Of a stretch of 64,000 nt of DNA, positions 1-11,500 are shown piece by piece; within the stretch, counting starts at the first letter, position 1, and each line of letters opens with the position of its first letter. The notes below the pieces were generated by a model that made no database searches, was not told where the DNA came from, and worked only from the letters and a program-made list of their open reading frames with translations. The DNA is from Marinoscillum furvescens DSM 4134 (GTDB lineage: Bacteria > Bacteroidota > Bacteroidia > Cytophagales > Cyclobacteriaceae): assembly GCF_003386095.1 (NCBI RefSeq), contig NZ_QREG01000016.1:62001-126000 (forward strand), given 5' to 3'. Position numbers and translations under genes: made by a program.

Positions 1-1426
1 ACCGATCCGGAGCTGCGCAAATGATCGTGTTTTCTGAAATCGAATGCTGATTTGCTTCTTCCTTTAGGTATCGGACGGCTTTTTCAGTCTTGGGATCAAA
101 CCGGTTAATTCCTTTATCCCAGGTACAAGCCCAAATACCCCCTTCTTTTCCCTCGCACAGATAAACTATTTTGTCCGATGAGATGGTATGTGGATTATCA
201 TCATCACTTCTAAAGTGTCTAAAGGTGTTTTCATGTTCATCATATAGGGTGAGTCCACCTCCGTCTATACCTATCCAGACTCTATCCTTTTTATCCACAA
301 CTACCGCCTGCGCTATCGGTCCACTGAGTCCATTGGGTTCCTCTCTACTATGCGTCAAATGGACAAAGGCGGAGCGCGCTGCAGATAACTTACAAAAGCC
401 CTTATTATAGGTGCCTATCCAAAATATCTCATTAGAGTCCTCGTAGGTAAAAGCGGGTTGGTTGTTGGGCAGGGAGGAAGGCTTCTTCGGATCATGGGTA
501 ATGTGATCTCGTAATCTGAGTTCGCTATCCAACACAAATAGTCCATACCCATCTGAAGACAACCATATATTTCCCCGTGTATCACATAGCATATGAGACA
601 CAGCCACCGTGTTTCCCAGTTGAAGATTCAGCACAGTAAACGAGCGAGACGATGGGTCAAACTTCATCAAATGTTCCAGATCATTTCCAATTAGGATTTC
701 TCCGTCAATGGTCTCTATCAAATGAAATGGCCACTGATTAATCTCCGTTGATGTCTTTTCGGGTAATTGAAATGTTTCAAACTTTTGCTCCGCCTGTAAG
801 TAATGATGAAGTATTCCCCTACCTGTCACCATCCAAACATCACCCTTTTCACTTATAACAATATCATCTATTTCACTACCATCTATCTTGTTTGTAGAGT
901 CCGTAAACCTGAGCTGTTTCACTGTATTGCCCAAACTATCAAAATCAAACCGAATGAGGCCTTCTTCGGTACCCACCCACAGCCAGCGTGTCTTCGGATC
1001 AAAAGCAAGTGCCCGGATATGATTCTGAGCAGAATTATCTTGAAGGTTAAAGTCGACTCTTCGAAAGGTGTTTTTCCCTTTTGCCAGGAAATTCAATCCA
1101 TTATTGGTACCTACCCACAATCTGCCTACATGATCCTCAATCAATGAGGTGATTCTGTTGTTGCTAAGTGATGTGGTATCCCCGTTGATGTTTCGATAGA
1201 TTTCAAACCCGTACCCATCGAACTTGTTGAGTCCGTCATGAGTACCTATCCACAAATACCCTTCAGAATCTTCAAGAATTTCTATTGCCACACTACTGGA
1301 CAACCCCTCCAGTGTGCTGTAGTTATCAAATTTCAAACTAGGTACCTGGCCATTGAGCACAAACAGATTAAAGAACCCAGCCACCAACATCACTAGTTTG
1401 AACCCCCTCATTGATCTATCAATCAT
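1..1426 (-). CDS. Propeller-type sensor, probable hybrid two-component regulator (partial)
   Basis: This gene starts at 1426 and runs off the left edge, so only about 475 N-terminal residues are visible. Residues 1-26 form a signal peptide or signal anchor (KLVMLVAGFFNLFVLNGQ). The rest is a series of blades with motifs such as GYLWIGTHDGLNKFD, GRLWVGTNNGL, WLWVGTEEGL and GGIWACTWDKGINRF. These are typical of the two-component-regulator propeller (Reg_prop) sensor of Bacteroidota hybrid systems. In that family a periplasmic double propeller binds a glycan breakdown product and passes a signal to a kinase. The kinase, receiver and AraC or other output domains would lie outside the window. It is divergent from the secreted enzymes starting at 1758 and is a good candidate to control them. 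A propeller joined to a different output domain is also possible. Confidence 0.85.
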   Translation of the reverse strand, partial: MIDRSMRGFKLVMLVAGFFNLFVLNGQVPSLKFDNYSTLEGLSSSVAIEILEDSEGYLWIGTHDGLNKFDGYGFEIYRNINGDTTSLSNNRITSLIEDHVGRLWVGTNNGLNFLAKGKNTFRRVDFNLQDNSAQNHIRALAFDPKTRWLWVGTEEGLIRFDFDSLGNTVKQLRFTDSTNKIDGSEIDDIVISEKGDVWMVTGRGILHHYLQAEQKFETFQLPEKTSTEINQWPFHLIETIDGEILIGNDLEHLMKFDPSSRSFTVLNLQLGNTVAVSHMLCDTRGNIWLSSDGYGLFVLDSELRLRDHITHDPKKPSSLPNNQPAFTYEDSNEIFWIGTYNKGFCKLSAARSAFVHLTHSREEPNGLSGPIAQAVVVDKKDRVWIGIDGGGLTLYDEHENTFRHFRSDDDNPHTISSDKIVYLCEGKEGGIWACTWDKGINRFDPKTEKAVRYLKEEANQHSISENTIICAAPDR

Positions 1427-1757
1427 CAGAATTTCTCCAATTTAAATAAGTATTTAATCCCGACAGTGAATCCATACCATACCAGGCGCCACAGCTGCAT
1501 GCCCAATGTCCTGCATCGAAGAAGACACGATTCTTAATGATCAGTTAGTCAAGTGGCCAGTTAGATCACAACGATAAAACCTATATAAGAGACCTCCAAG
1601 CCCAATCGGAAAAGTATCATTTATTTATGCTTTTTGACTGGATTTTTAAATTCTCCCACCCATACCCCAAATACTTTTGTTGATCAGCCAATACAAAAGT
1701 GCAACCGCTCACCGGGCTGATTTTTCCAAGACATAAAACACTCACAACGACAACATA
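1427..1757. promoter_or_regulatory. Divergent intergenic region
   Basis: These 331 bases separate the sensor (minus) from the esterase-like gene (plus) and must hold both promoters. On the plus strand TACTTTTG at 1672-1679 matches the Bacteroidota -7 consensus TAnnTTTG. I could not find a convincing -33 TTTG at the usual spacing, so the promoter call is weak. I see no gene or RNA here. Confidence 0.35.
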
Positions 1758-4208
1758 ATGAAGCGAACGCTCACAGCATTGATCATATGCATCTTATCTC
1801 AATCACTTTTCGCCCAGCTTGGCTGGCAAAACGACAACTGGCAAGTCATCGCCAATGGATCGTCTGGAGGAAGCACTACGTTTAATGAATCAGGCACATT
1901 TACTGTGTCGGACTTAAAACCAAATGGAGAATTCTACAGAGCAGACCTGGCCATCCTCAAGGATGTCGTTTTATCCGAATCCGAACCCTACCTTTTTCTA
2001 AAAATAAAACTCACAGATGGAGTGCTTTCTCAAGACAAAGCCTTGTTTCAGTTGCTGGATCTAGAGGTAAATCAATCGGGAAAAGCAGAAGGAGCCAGTA
2101 TATCCGGTGCATCGTCTACACAATTTATCACATCAGAAAATGATCAGACATTTCATCATATAGTGTGGGATTTAAGCGCAGTATTGGGTGATGACTTCTA
2201 TGAAGGTAACGTTATTCCCTTTACCAATCTAAACTGGACCAATGGAAGTACCACTCCCGGTTCGAAGCGCGGAATTTTTGGTTTTAAACTAATAGTAGCT
2301 CCCTCATCAGAAGCCATTCCAGCATATGAAGTGTATAAGATCTCTACCTATGCCAATGTAGAAGCAGGACTCAATGATACCTCTACAGCATCAGAACGAC
2401 CCGTAGCTGAGGATGGCGAATACCAGCAGATTATTTTCTATGGCCAGTCATTATCCATGGGATGGGAAGCACCTCAGGCGATCACCACTCAGCCAATCGA
2501 TGGAAATTTCATGTTAGGTTCATCACCGCTTATGCTTTATAGCAATCAGAGTCCTACGCTGAACCCACTCGTGGCCAGTCGCTGGCAACATGGCGGTGAG
2601 CAACCTGTAGTGAGTTGTGTCAATGCTTTTGCCACCAGGTACCGTGACCATACAAATGCTCAAACCAAATTCATTGGGATGCAAGCTGGAGAAGGCGGCC
2701 GCACCATAGAAAGACTATCAAAAGAGTGTACCAACGATGGTTTTTATCAATCTACTTTTCTAAAAATACTTGACAACACACTTGCCGCTCTGGAGGGCTC
2801 AAATGCTACCGTCCAATGCCCGGCGATCGTATATATGCAAGGAGAATACAACTACAAAGAGGTAGATGCCTCTGGGCAAGGTCTTACGCCAGGTACTAAT
2901 GGCACTACAGATAAAGATGAATATAAGCGTCTGCTACTAATCCTAAAGGATAATATGCAGCATGACATCATGAGCACTTACGGACAGACGGAAAAACCAA
3001 TATTCTTCATCTACCAAACAAGTGGGAAGTATGTAAGCAACGAAGAGCAGGAGATCTCCATGGCGCAATATGAATTCGCCCAGGAAAATAGCGATGTGAT
3101 CCTACTAAATCCGCATTATGCTATGCCAGATTACAATGGAGGTCATTTGTCTACAAACGGCTATCGCTGGTATGGTGAAATCGTAGGGAACATATTATAT
3201 GATGTACTTGTGGATCAGAAGGAATACAAACCAGTAATCCCCGAAAGTTTCGACATCAGTGAAAATACAGTGGCCATTCAGTTTCACGTGCCTACACCTC
3301 CTTTGAACTTTGACACCTTACTCACTCCAAAAGTTTCAAACTACGGCTTCCTCGTAACAAATAAGAATCAATCAACGAACCTTATAGAAAAGGTAGAAAT
3401 TATTGGAGAAAGCCAGGTAAAAATAACCTGTACAGAAAACTTATCGGGAAGTATAGAAATAAGCTATGCTGGTAAGTCCGTAACTGGCACCGGCAACCTC
3501 GCAGACAGCTATTCAAAAAACGCTTTATATACCTATTTCGACGATTCTTCGAATGCTAAAAAAGAAGATTACACTCCAAAACAAGCAAATGGTGCTCCAT
3601 TATATGGAGAAAGTTACCCGCTAAAAAACTGGGGCGCTGCATTTTATCACGTAGAAACAGTACCCAACAATAACCCAACAGGCAGCATCCTATCACCCAA
3701 AACTGGCAGCACCTTTTTAACAGGTGACAACATAAAAATAGAGGCTGATGCCTCTGACCCGGATGGTCATATCACCAAAGTGGAGTTTTTTCGAGATAAC
3801 ACCAAAATCGGTGAGGATACCTCAGCACCATACACTGCTACATGGCTGAACGCTCCCGCCGGAGACTATGAAATTAGTGCAATCATTTATGATAACTATG
3901 AAGGTACCGACACGGCTTCAGTTATAATCTCAGTAAAGGACCCTACCACTCCTCTGAAAGCCCAGACTGCTGACCAGGTAAAAGTCTATCCCAATCCTTT
4001 TTTTGACTCACTAACCATTCAGATAGCAGACTTGAAAGGTCAGCAGGAATATCTGACTATTTACGATGCTGCCGGCAAAGTGCAACACAGACAAAAAATT
4101 GATAGCCTAAAAATCAATTTAAACATGACTTACCTCAAATCAGGTCTCTATTTCCTGGAAGTGGGGCAACACAAGGCTGCGAAAAGGATGACACTAATCA
4201 AGCCCTAG
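1758..4208 (+). CDS. Secreted SASA/DUF303-type carbohydrate esterase with Ig-like and T9SS domains
   Basis: 816 residues with a signal peptide (cleavage near FAQ, residue 20). The N-terminal ~200 residues look like a beta-sandwich module I cannot name. Residues ~222-480 resemble the sialate-O-acetylesterase/DUF303 (SGNH) fold: YGQSLSMGW puts the nucleophile at Ser231, and D458-YNGG-H463 fits the catalytic Asp/His block. VYMQGEYNY before it is also typical of the family. Residues ~635-735 form a Big_7-type Ig-like domain (KVEFFRDNTKIGEDTSAPY) closely resembling those in the gene at 8558. The last ~75 residues are a T9SS sorting domain (VYPNPFFDSL). It probably removes acetyl or similar esters from an algal polysaccharide outside the cell. 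The substrate is not known. It is followed 63 bases later by another T9SS protein on the same strand. Confidence 0.75.
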   Translation: MKRTLTALIICILSQSLFAQLGWQNDNWQVIANGSSGGSTTFNESGTFTVSDLKPNGEFYRADLAILKDVVLSESEPYLFLKIKLTDGVLSQDKALFQLLDLEVNQSGKAEGASISGASSTQFITSENDQTFHHIVWDLSAVLGDDFYEGNVIPFTNLNWTNGSTTPGSKRGIFGFKLIVAPSSEAIPAYEVYKISTYANVEAGLNDTSTASERPVAEDGEYQQIIFYGQSLSMGWEAPQAITTQPIDGNFMLGSSPLMLYSNQSPTLNPLVASRWQHGGEQPVVSCVNAFATRYRDHTNAQTKFIGMQAGEGGRTIERLSKECTNDGFYQSTFLKILDNTLAALEGSNATVQCPAIVYMQGEYNYKEVDASGQGLTPGTNGTTDKDEYKRLLLILKDNMQHDIMSTYGQTEKPIFFIYQTSGKYVSNEEQEISMAQYEFAQENSDVILLNPHYAMPDYNGGHLSTNGYRWYGEIVGNILYDVLVDQKEYKPVIPESFDISENTVAIQFHVPTPPLNFDTLLTPKVSNYGFLVTNKNQSTNLIEKVEIIGESQVKITCTENLSGSIEISYAGKSVTGTGNLADSYSKNALYTYFDDSSNAKKEDYTPKQANGAPLYGESYPLKNWGAAFYHVETVPNNNPTGSILSPKTGSTFLTGDNIKIEADASDPDGHITKVEFFRDNTKIGEDTSAPYTATWLNAPAGDYEISAIIYDNYEGTDTASVIISVKDPTTPLKAQTADQVKVYPNPFFDSLTIQIADLKGQQEYLTIYDAAGKVQHRQKIDSLKINLNMTYLKSGLYFLEVGQHKAAKRMTLIKP

Positions 4209-4271
4209 GTCTATTACTACCGATCAAGCAGACTTTTGTAGCGAGTGTGACCATCCGAAAATTGATCCAAA

Positions 4272-7200
4272 ATGAACGCTTCATATTTCAAAAATACCTT
4301 GACGCTATTTTCGGCACTCCTATGTTGTACAGTAACAGCCCAGCATTTTAAAGACATACAGACACAATCAAAACTTTCTCAGTTTAAACATACAAACGGT
4401 ATAGCGGTAGCTGATTATGACCTGGATAAGGATCTGGACATTTTCGCTACGGTAGTACAGCACGACAATCAAAATGGTTTCGGCGCAAAAAGCTTTCTAA
4501 TCAAAAACAATGGCGATGGTTCCTTTTCGGATGCCACCGCTATATCCGGGATCGATCATTCGTTTGACTACACGGGTTATTATGAAACCTCCGATTTTGG
4601 TATAAAAATGGGTGCCTCGTGGGGAGATTATGACAACAATGGCTACCCAGACCTATTCCTGACCAGTACTTTCTATAATCGACTTTACAGAAACAATGGT
4701 AATGGGACTTTTTCGGATGTTACCGCCGAAATGGGGTTTGAAACCACAGACGAGTGTATGAATACCGGTGCGCTGTGGTGGGATTATAACAATGACGGAT
4801 ATCTGGATATTTTCATTACAAAACTAGAGGGGTGCAAGCAGAATCGCCTTTACAGAAATGACATCAACAAGTTCACGGAAGTAACTCAAGAAACCGGAAT
4901 TGGAGGAACCAGTGCCAATAATGCCTCCTGGATGAGCCTTCCCGTAGATATCAATGAAGATGGCTGGCTAGACCTGTTTGTAATCAATGACTACCACCAG
5001 GCAAATGCGCTCTATATAAACCATGAGGGTAAAACCTTCAGCGAGCAGTCCGCCAGCTACGGGCTCAACCTCCCCCAAGAAGAGTCAATGGGTGTAGCCA
5101 TGGGTGATTTTGATAACAATGGGAAATGGGATTTCTATATCACCAACGTGCTTAAGAGTAATTTTTATGTAAATAATGGCCAGAACCATTATTCCGACCT
5201 GGCTGCGGAGTACCACATCACCGAAGCGGGCTGGGCCTGGGGGACTCAGTTTGCTGACTTTGATCACGACACAGACGAAGACCTCATTCTAGTGAACGGA
5301 TACGGCACAAATACGGCCAATTTCCTGTACAAAAACATGCATGTAGAGCAGGGCAAAAGCTTCATTGACATCACCAGTGAGGCAAACATTGACAAGCCAT
5401 CAGACAGTAAAGGTGTCGTTGCTTTTGACTATGACAATGACGGTGATCTGGATGTATTACTATCCAATACACTAGACGGGTTGCATTTCTATGAAAATGA
5501 CCTGATGACAAACGAGAAGCCCGGTACCAATTGGATGAAAATACACCTGACCGGGGTGCAGTCAAATAGTAACGGAATAGGTACAAAAATTGAACTCTCC
5601 ACGGGTAGTGATACACTTTACAGATTTCACCATGGGGCCAACTGCCTTTCACAGAGCTTACTACCTGAGCATTTTGGTCTTGGCAACTCTACGGAAGCTG
5701 ACTTTATTCGAATCAGTTGGCCATCGGGAGAGGTGGACACGTATAACAATGTCCCAGCCAATAGTAGCATTTACGCCACGGAAGATGACGGCTATGTGGC
5801 AGTAATAGATGGCTTTACTAAAATAGCCGGCTGCACAGACCCTAACTCGTGCAATTACAATCCAGATGCCACGCTGGAGGATGGCACATGTGTATACCTC
5901 ACTTCTGAAAAGATTACAGGTAAGTCAGTCTCTGGAATCCTACGTGAAGAGGTCTATTCCTACCCCCACCATTCGGAAAGCACCTATAATTGGGAGATCA
6001 TAAATGGAGAAATTCTTAGTGGACAGCACACTTCTACAGTCACTGTAAAATGGGGCATCGGCGATCAGGGGCGTATTAGTGTTACGGAGATGCGCGAATG
6101 CATCAGCCAGCAAGTACATCTGGACGTGACCATGTCTAACACAGCAATCCCTAATGACAAATCCGTAGCTCGACTGTGGAATGAAGCCCTATTGCACGCC
6201 ATCAGAAATGACTATGCCAGACCAACAGTACATGCACGCAACTTATTTCACGTGAGTGCAGCTATGTATGATGCATGGGCCTCCCTTTATGGAGGAAAAA
6301 CCTACCTTTTGGGCCAAACAAGACATGGGTTTAGGTGTCCATTTGATGGTTTTAACTCACGTATAGAGCAAGAGACTGCAGCGAAAATGACCATCAGCTA
6401 TGCGGCATACCGAGTGCTTCAGCACAGGTTTAAAAACTCACCACATGCTTCTCAAACATTGGAAATGTTTGACCAGTTGTTTGCTATGCTGTCTTATGAT
6501 AAAGCATTCGAATCAACAGACTACAGTACGGGAGATCCTGCAGCTTTAGGTAATTACATCGGGAAAATGGTCATTGCCTATGGCCTGCAAGATGGATCCA
6601 GTGAAGCAACAGATTATGAAAATACGTACTACACTCCTGTCAACGCCCCCTTAACACCCAACTCCCCCGGCAACAGCACTTTGACTCACCCAAATCGCTG
6701 GCAACCGCTAAAACTCGATGCATTCATAGACCAATCTGGCAACCCTCATTCAGGCACGACACCAGATTTTTTGAGCCCTGAGTGGGGCCAAGTTTCGCCA
6801 TTTGCTCTTCAGCCAATTCAAAAAACCGAACGATCAAGAAACGGCCAAAACTTCAACGTATTTTTTGATCCGAGCAGCCCACCTCTTTTGGACACGCTAG
6901 CAAAAACGCTGAGCAGTGAAGCTTATCAGTGGGGGTTTGCTTTGGTAGCTATCTGGAGCTCCCACCTGGATCCAAACGATGGTGTAATGTGGGATATTTC
7001 TCCTGGCGGGTTAGGCAACCTTCACCTGAAAAACCTTCCTGGCAGCTATTCCGACTATCCAAATTTTTATAAGCTTTTGGATGGTGGTGATAGGAGTACG
7101 GGACATGAAATGAATCCAATAACCAACAGCTCCTACGAGCCCCAGCTAGTGCCGCGTGGTGACTACACCAGAGTGCTCGCCGAGTTTTGGGCAGATGGCC

Positions 7201-8276
7201 CCGACTCTGAAACACCCCCTGGTCATTGGTACGTGCTTTTAAATTACGTCAGTGACCACCCTGACTTTGTCAGAAAACTAGAAGGTAAAGGCCCCGATCT
7301 TTCGCCACTTGAGTGGGATATAAAAGCCTACTTCACGCTTGGTGGCGCCATGCATGATGCTGCCATCGCGGCCTGGAGCATAAAGGGGTTTTATGACTAC
7401 ATTAGACCTATTAGCGCCATTAGATTCATGGCAGATTTAGGCCAATCCACAGACTCTACGCAAGCGAACTATCACGTAGGTGGCATCCCATTAATCCCCA
7501 ACTACATAGAATCGGTAAAACCTGGAGACCCTTTGGCCGGACACCATAATGAGCATGTTGGAAAAATCAAAGTCTATGCCTGGAGAGGACATGATTACAT
7601 CCAGAATTCACAAGCAGACCAGGCAGGAGTAGGCTGGATATTGGCAGAAAACTGGTGGCCGTATCAGCGGCCATCATTTGTAACTCCACCGTTTGCAGGG
7701 TTTGTATCTGGTCATTCCACTTTTTCGCGTGCGGCAGCAGAAGTATTGACCCTTCTCACTGGTAGTGAATATTTTCCCGGAGGTCTTGGTCAATTTACTG
7801 CTAAAAAAGATGAATTTCTTGTTTTCGAACAAGGGCCTAGCCAGGATATAACGCTTGAGTGGGCCACATATAGAGACGCTTCGGATCAATGTAGCTTGTC
7901 CCGCATTTGGGGTGGCATCCACCCACCAGCTGACGACCTACCCGGCCGTATTATAGGAGAATCCATTGGCATTCAAGCTTTCAAGTATGCCCAATCATTT
8001 TTCAATTCGGCACCCTTGAAATCTGATCGACGCACTGAACAAGCGCTTCTTGTGTACCCCAACCCCCTCAAACAAAGTGAAACTTTGTACATCCGTAATG
8101 CAGCCAAAGATGCTCCTGTCACCCTGTACAATTCTATTGGTCAATTAATCTCAATTCAGAACCCTCATTATGATGAAAGTACCGAAACTCATGCGGTAAA
8201 CTTAGAGGGTTTACCTACTGGTGTGTATCTTCTAAAAATTGGCTTGAAGCGCTCAAAAATTTTCATCAAACAATAA
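4272..8276 (+). CDS. FG-GAP/ASPIC-UnbV repeat protein fused to vanadium-haloperoxidase-like (PAP2) domain, T9SS
   Basis: 1334 residues with a signal peptide ending near VTAQ (residue 24). Residues ~30-400 hold seven FG-GAP/VCBS repeats with calcium-loop motifs (YDNNGYPD, YNNDGYLD, YDNDGDLD). An ASPIC/UnbV domain (~419-505) follows, then a cysteine-containing GCTDPNSCNYNPDA segment common in marine Bacteroidota. Residues ~640-1255 are a PAP2/vanadium chloroperoxidase-like domain with the full active-site signature KX6RP (K1038, R1045-P1046), SGH (1146-1148) and SRX5HX3D (S1210, R1211, H1217, D1221). The residue before SGH is Val, where the family usually has Pro. A T9SS domain ends the protein. 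The fold either binds vanadate and oxidises halides or acts as a phosphatase; sequence alone cannot decide. An extracellular haloperoxidase would fit life on algae. Confidence 0.8.
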   Translation: MNASYFKNTLTLFSALLCCTVTAQHFKDIQTQSKLSQFKHTNGIAVADYDLDKDLDIFATVVQHDNQNGFGAKSFLIKNNGDGSFSDATAISGIDHSFDYTGYYETSDFGIKMGASWGDYDNNGYPDLFLTSTFYNRLYRNNGNGTFSDVTAEMGFETTDECMNTGALWWDYNNDGYLDIFITKLEGCKQNRLYRNDINKFTEVTQETGIGGTSANNASWMSLPVDINEDGWLDLFVINDYHQANALYINHEGKTFSEQSASYGLNLPQEESMGVAMGDFDNNGKWDFYITNVLKSNFYVNNGQNHYSDLAAEYHITEAGWAWGTQFADFDHDTDEDLILVNGYGTNTANFLYKNMHVEQGKSFIDITSEANIDKPSDSKGVVAFDYDNDGDLDVLLSNTLDGLHFYENDLMTNEKPGTNWMKIHLTGVQSNSNGIGTKIELSTGSDTLYRFHHGANCLSQSLLPEHFGLGNSTEADFIRISWPSGEVDTYNNVPANSSIYATEDDGYVAVIDGFTKIAGCTDPNSCNYNPDATLEDGTCVYLTSEKITGKSVSGILREEVYSYPHHSESTYNWEIINGEILSGQHTSTVTVKWGIGDQGRISVTEMRECISQQVHLDVTMSNTAIPNDKSVARLWNEALLHAIRNDYARPTVHARNLFHVSAAMYDAWASLYGGKTYLLGQTRHGFRCPFDGFNSRIEQETAAKMTISYAAYRVLQHRFKNSPHASQTLEMFDQLFAMLSYDKAFESTDYSTGDPAALGNYIGKMVIAYGLQDGSSEATDYENTYYTPVNAPLTPNSPGNSTLTHPNRWQPLKLDAFIDQSGNPHSGTTPDFLSPEWGQVSPFALQPIQKTERSRNGQNFNVFFDPSSPPLLDTLAKTLSSEAYQWGFALVAIWSSHLDPNDGVMWDISPGGLGNLHLKNLPGSYSDYPNFYKLLDGGDRSTGHEMNPITNSSYEPQLVPRGDYTRVLAEFWADGPDSETPPGHWYVLLNYVSDHPDFVRKLEGKGPDLSPLEWDIKAYFTLGGAMHDAAIAAWSIKGFYDYIRPISAIRFMADLGQSTDSTQANYHVGGIPLIPNYIESVKPGDPLAGHHNEHVGKIKVYAWRGHDYIQNSQADQAGVGWILAENWWPYQRPSFVTPPFAGFVSGHSTFSRAAAEVLTLLTGSEYFPGGLGQFTAKKDEFLVFEQGPSQDITLEWATYRDASDQCSLSRIWGGIHPPADDLPGRIIGESIGIQAFKYAQSFFNSAPLKSDRRTEQALLVYPNPLKQSETLYIRNAAKDAPVTLYNSIGQLISIQNPHYDESTETHAVNLEGLPTGVYLLKIGLKRSKIFIKQ

Positions 8277-8557
8277 GGCTTCACCGCTATTTTGGATTGA
8301 CTTTATGGGACACGATTCCTATGAGCCAACCAACCTCCTACTGGCACAAATCCGACCAATCATTAGCATATTTTCATTACAAAAAGAGCTCTAACCCTTC
8401 GTTTTAAAGAGTTTTCAAAATAGTGCCTAATATTTACAATATCTGCACTTTCTCTTATACCCTTCCTTTTAGGTATAGCGTAATTTCAACAACGTTATTC
8501 CAGTGTTTGATGCTAAATATCCGGAATAATAATGTTGTAAAACCTAATTAAATAACT

Positions 8558-11500
8558 ATGAGAAAAAGTTACAGATTCAAACTGTGGGTAGCTATGGCTC
8601 TCACACATCTTTGTCTTTTTTATGGTCATGCACAAACCGACTATGTAGCGGCACATGACACCTATGTAAACAGTACCTCTGCGAATACGAACTACGGCTC
8701 GAATACTTCCGTGGTGACGAAAATCAGCGGAAACACCCGACATGCTTTTTACAAATTTGATCTCAGGGACATAACCGGTACGGAGATATCCTCGGCTATA
8801 CTTAAGCTAAACGTAAAAAGTGTATCTGCTACCACGACTCGTTCCATATACACGGTATCCTATGACCACTGGAATGAACACACCTTGACCTGGAACAATC
8901 AACCAGCTATAGGTTCGGCAATTGCCAGCACCAGTATCTCGGGTTCGGACGATGAAAATTATGTCACATGGGACATCACATCGTATGTCAATACCAATGT
9001 GCTGGCTGATGGACTCATTACCATTTTGGTGAGTGACCCCAATGCGGACGGAACTGGAGTTGATTTTTATACCAAAGAAAATGGCACCAAAGCTCCAATT
9101 CTTACAGTCACACCAGCTGGAAGCACACCTCCTCCAACTGGCACTGCATTCATTCATCCAGGCGGGCTCTTCAAGCAATCCGACCTGGATAGAATGAAAT
9201 ATATGGTGGAGGCCGGAATAGAACCCTACGCCACTTCTTTTGAAGAACTGAAAGTAAATTCCTATGCCTCTTACAACTATGTAGTTCAAGGTGACCCATC
9301 CTTCACGCGACTGGTTAGAAATGGGGAAAACAGTAGTGCCTACCATGGTGATGCGAATGCCGCATACCACAATGCCCTGATGTGGGCCATAACTGGCGAT
9401 ACTCGTCATGCAGATAAATGTGTGGAGATTTTCAATGCCTGGAAAAACCTCACCTTTGTTGGAGGCATACCACTAGATGCTGGAATCTTTGCCTGGAAAA
9501 TGGTAGAAGCAGCGGAAATCATCAAAAGTACCTATAGCGGATGGCTCGCCACTGACGTTCAGGCATTTCAAGACATGTTGGTTTATCCGGGATATTCAGA
9601 CACGGGTGTTCCTGCCGCTGTAAATTCTACAACGGTAGGGTCATTCTATTGGAGAATACTTAATGGTGATGCTGGAAGACATGGCAATCAAGATGCGATA
9701 GCCTTCAGAGCCATGCTGGTTATGGGTGTCTTTTTGGACAATAGAAAAATGTACGACCGGGCATACCTGTATTTCACCAGCCAGCCTGGACGTACTGATG
9801 ACATTCCTATGCCCACAGGGCCATCACCTTCTGGCAGCCAAATTTCAGACAATCAATACTACACACTGTACAATTATGTAGGCTCTCAAGGCACCATAGA
9901 CAACTATGGATACAATGGAGCAATTGAGCACTATATCTTTGAAAATGGACAATGTCAGGAGGCCAGTCGTGATCAGCAGCACGCCTTTCTTGGACTAGGT
10001 ATGCTGGCAGGTGTGGCTGATGTAGCCTGGAATCAGGGCAATGATGTCTGGAGTGTGCTGGACAACCGCATGCTCAAAGGATTTGAGTACATGTCTAAGT
10101 ACAACACATCCTATTTGGAATCCTATCCGGATCAGCCATCTCCATGGGAACCTACAGTTGCCAGCGGAGAATTCATTCAGCGACTCGATCGCACAGGGAG
10201 ATGGTATTCTAAGGCTATCAATCCCTATTTTGACTCCAATTTCAATGATGTAAGCCGTGGAGTATTTCCTGGCAAAAGACCAGTATATGAGCAGGCTTGG
10301 GCACATTTTGATGTACGCATGGGCCTTGGTGATTCGGCTGTCTGGACTAAGCGAGGTAGAGATGTGGCCATTGCCGAAGCTGGGTATGAAGGCTTAGGGT
10401 TTAGCCTCGATCACCCAGGTTGGGGGGCACTTTGCTTCAGAAGACCTATCTGGGCTGCTGGAGACCCTATCAGTGGATTTTCGAATGACGTTCCCAATTT
10501 CAACATTCATAACCTACCCGCAACTGTAGAGGCCGAAAACTATGACTTCTTTACAGCAGATGGAGAAGGGCGCACCTATCATGACCTCACACCTACCAAC
10601 ACTGGTGCAGAGTATAGGACAGATGGTGTTGACATTGAAGTAGCCTCAGAGGGTAGCTATGCTCTCACCTCTCTTGAGTCTGGAGAATGGCTAACTTACA
10701 CCTGTAATGTAGCCCAACCAGGCACCTATCAAATAGATGTAAGGTATGCGGCATCTGCCGGCACAGGAACTATCAAATTTGCGTCAAATGGTGCAGATAT
10801 CACTACTGAAACCTCATTGCCAGCCACAGGAGGAATGACCACCTGGGCCATACATACGATTTCCAGCAGCGTAAACTTAGGGCCCGGCCTAAATGTCATT
10901 CGAATCTATATAGGAGGAACAAGCAATGCCTATAAGCTCAATAGCTTCACTACGACTTTAGTACAGGCGAATCTGGCCCCTTCAGTATCCATCACCTCAC
11001 CTACCACAGGTTCTTCCGCCACAGAAGGCGACAGTATGGTGATTACAGCTACTTCGTCAGACAGTGACGGTACGGTAGATAAAGTGGAGTTTTTTGTTGG
11101 CACCTACAAGCTAGGCGAAGATACCGTGGCTCCCTATGAAGCTACGTGGAATTATCTGCCTGCTGGCACGCATAACATCACTGCCATCGCTACTGACAAT
11201 TACGGTGAAAGCAATACATCCAGCGTTGTAAACCTAACAGTGAACGCTTCTGGTACCACTCCACAAAACTCCACCTTGATCAGCAGTGACGATAGCTATG
11301 TACATACTGGTAATTCGGGCACCAATTACGGTAGTGATATCTCAGCAGTAACAAAATGGAGTGTATTGGATCATCGGTACGCATTCTACAAATTCAATCT
11401 TTCATCTATCAATGGAGCTGTGTCTTCAGCTACTTTGAGGCTAAAAATAAAAGGAATAGGGGGCAACTCTATACGAGCCGTCTATCTGGTAGAAGACGAC

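Noticed and set aside
8807-9409. 200-residue open frame opposite the alginate-lyase-fold gene
   Set aside because: Shadow frame with no signal peptide or domain, inside a well supported multi-domain protein.
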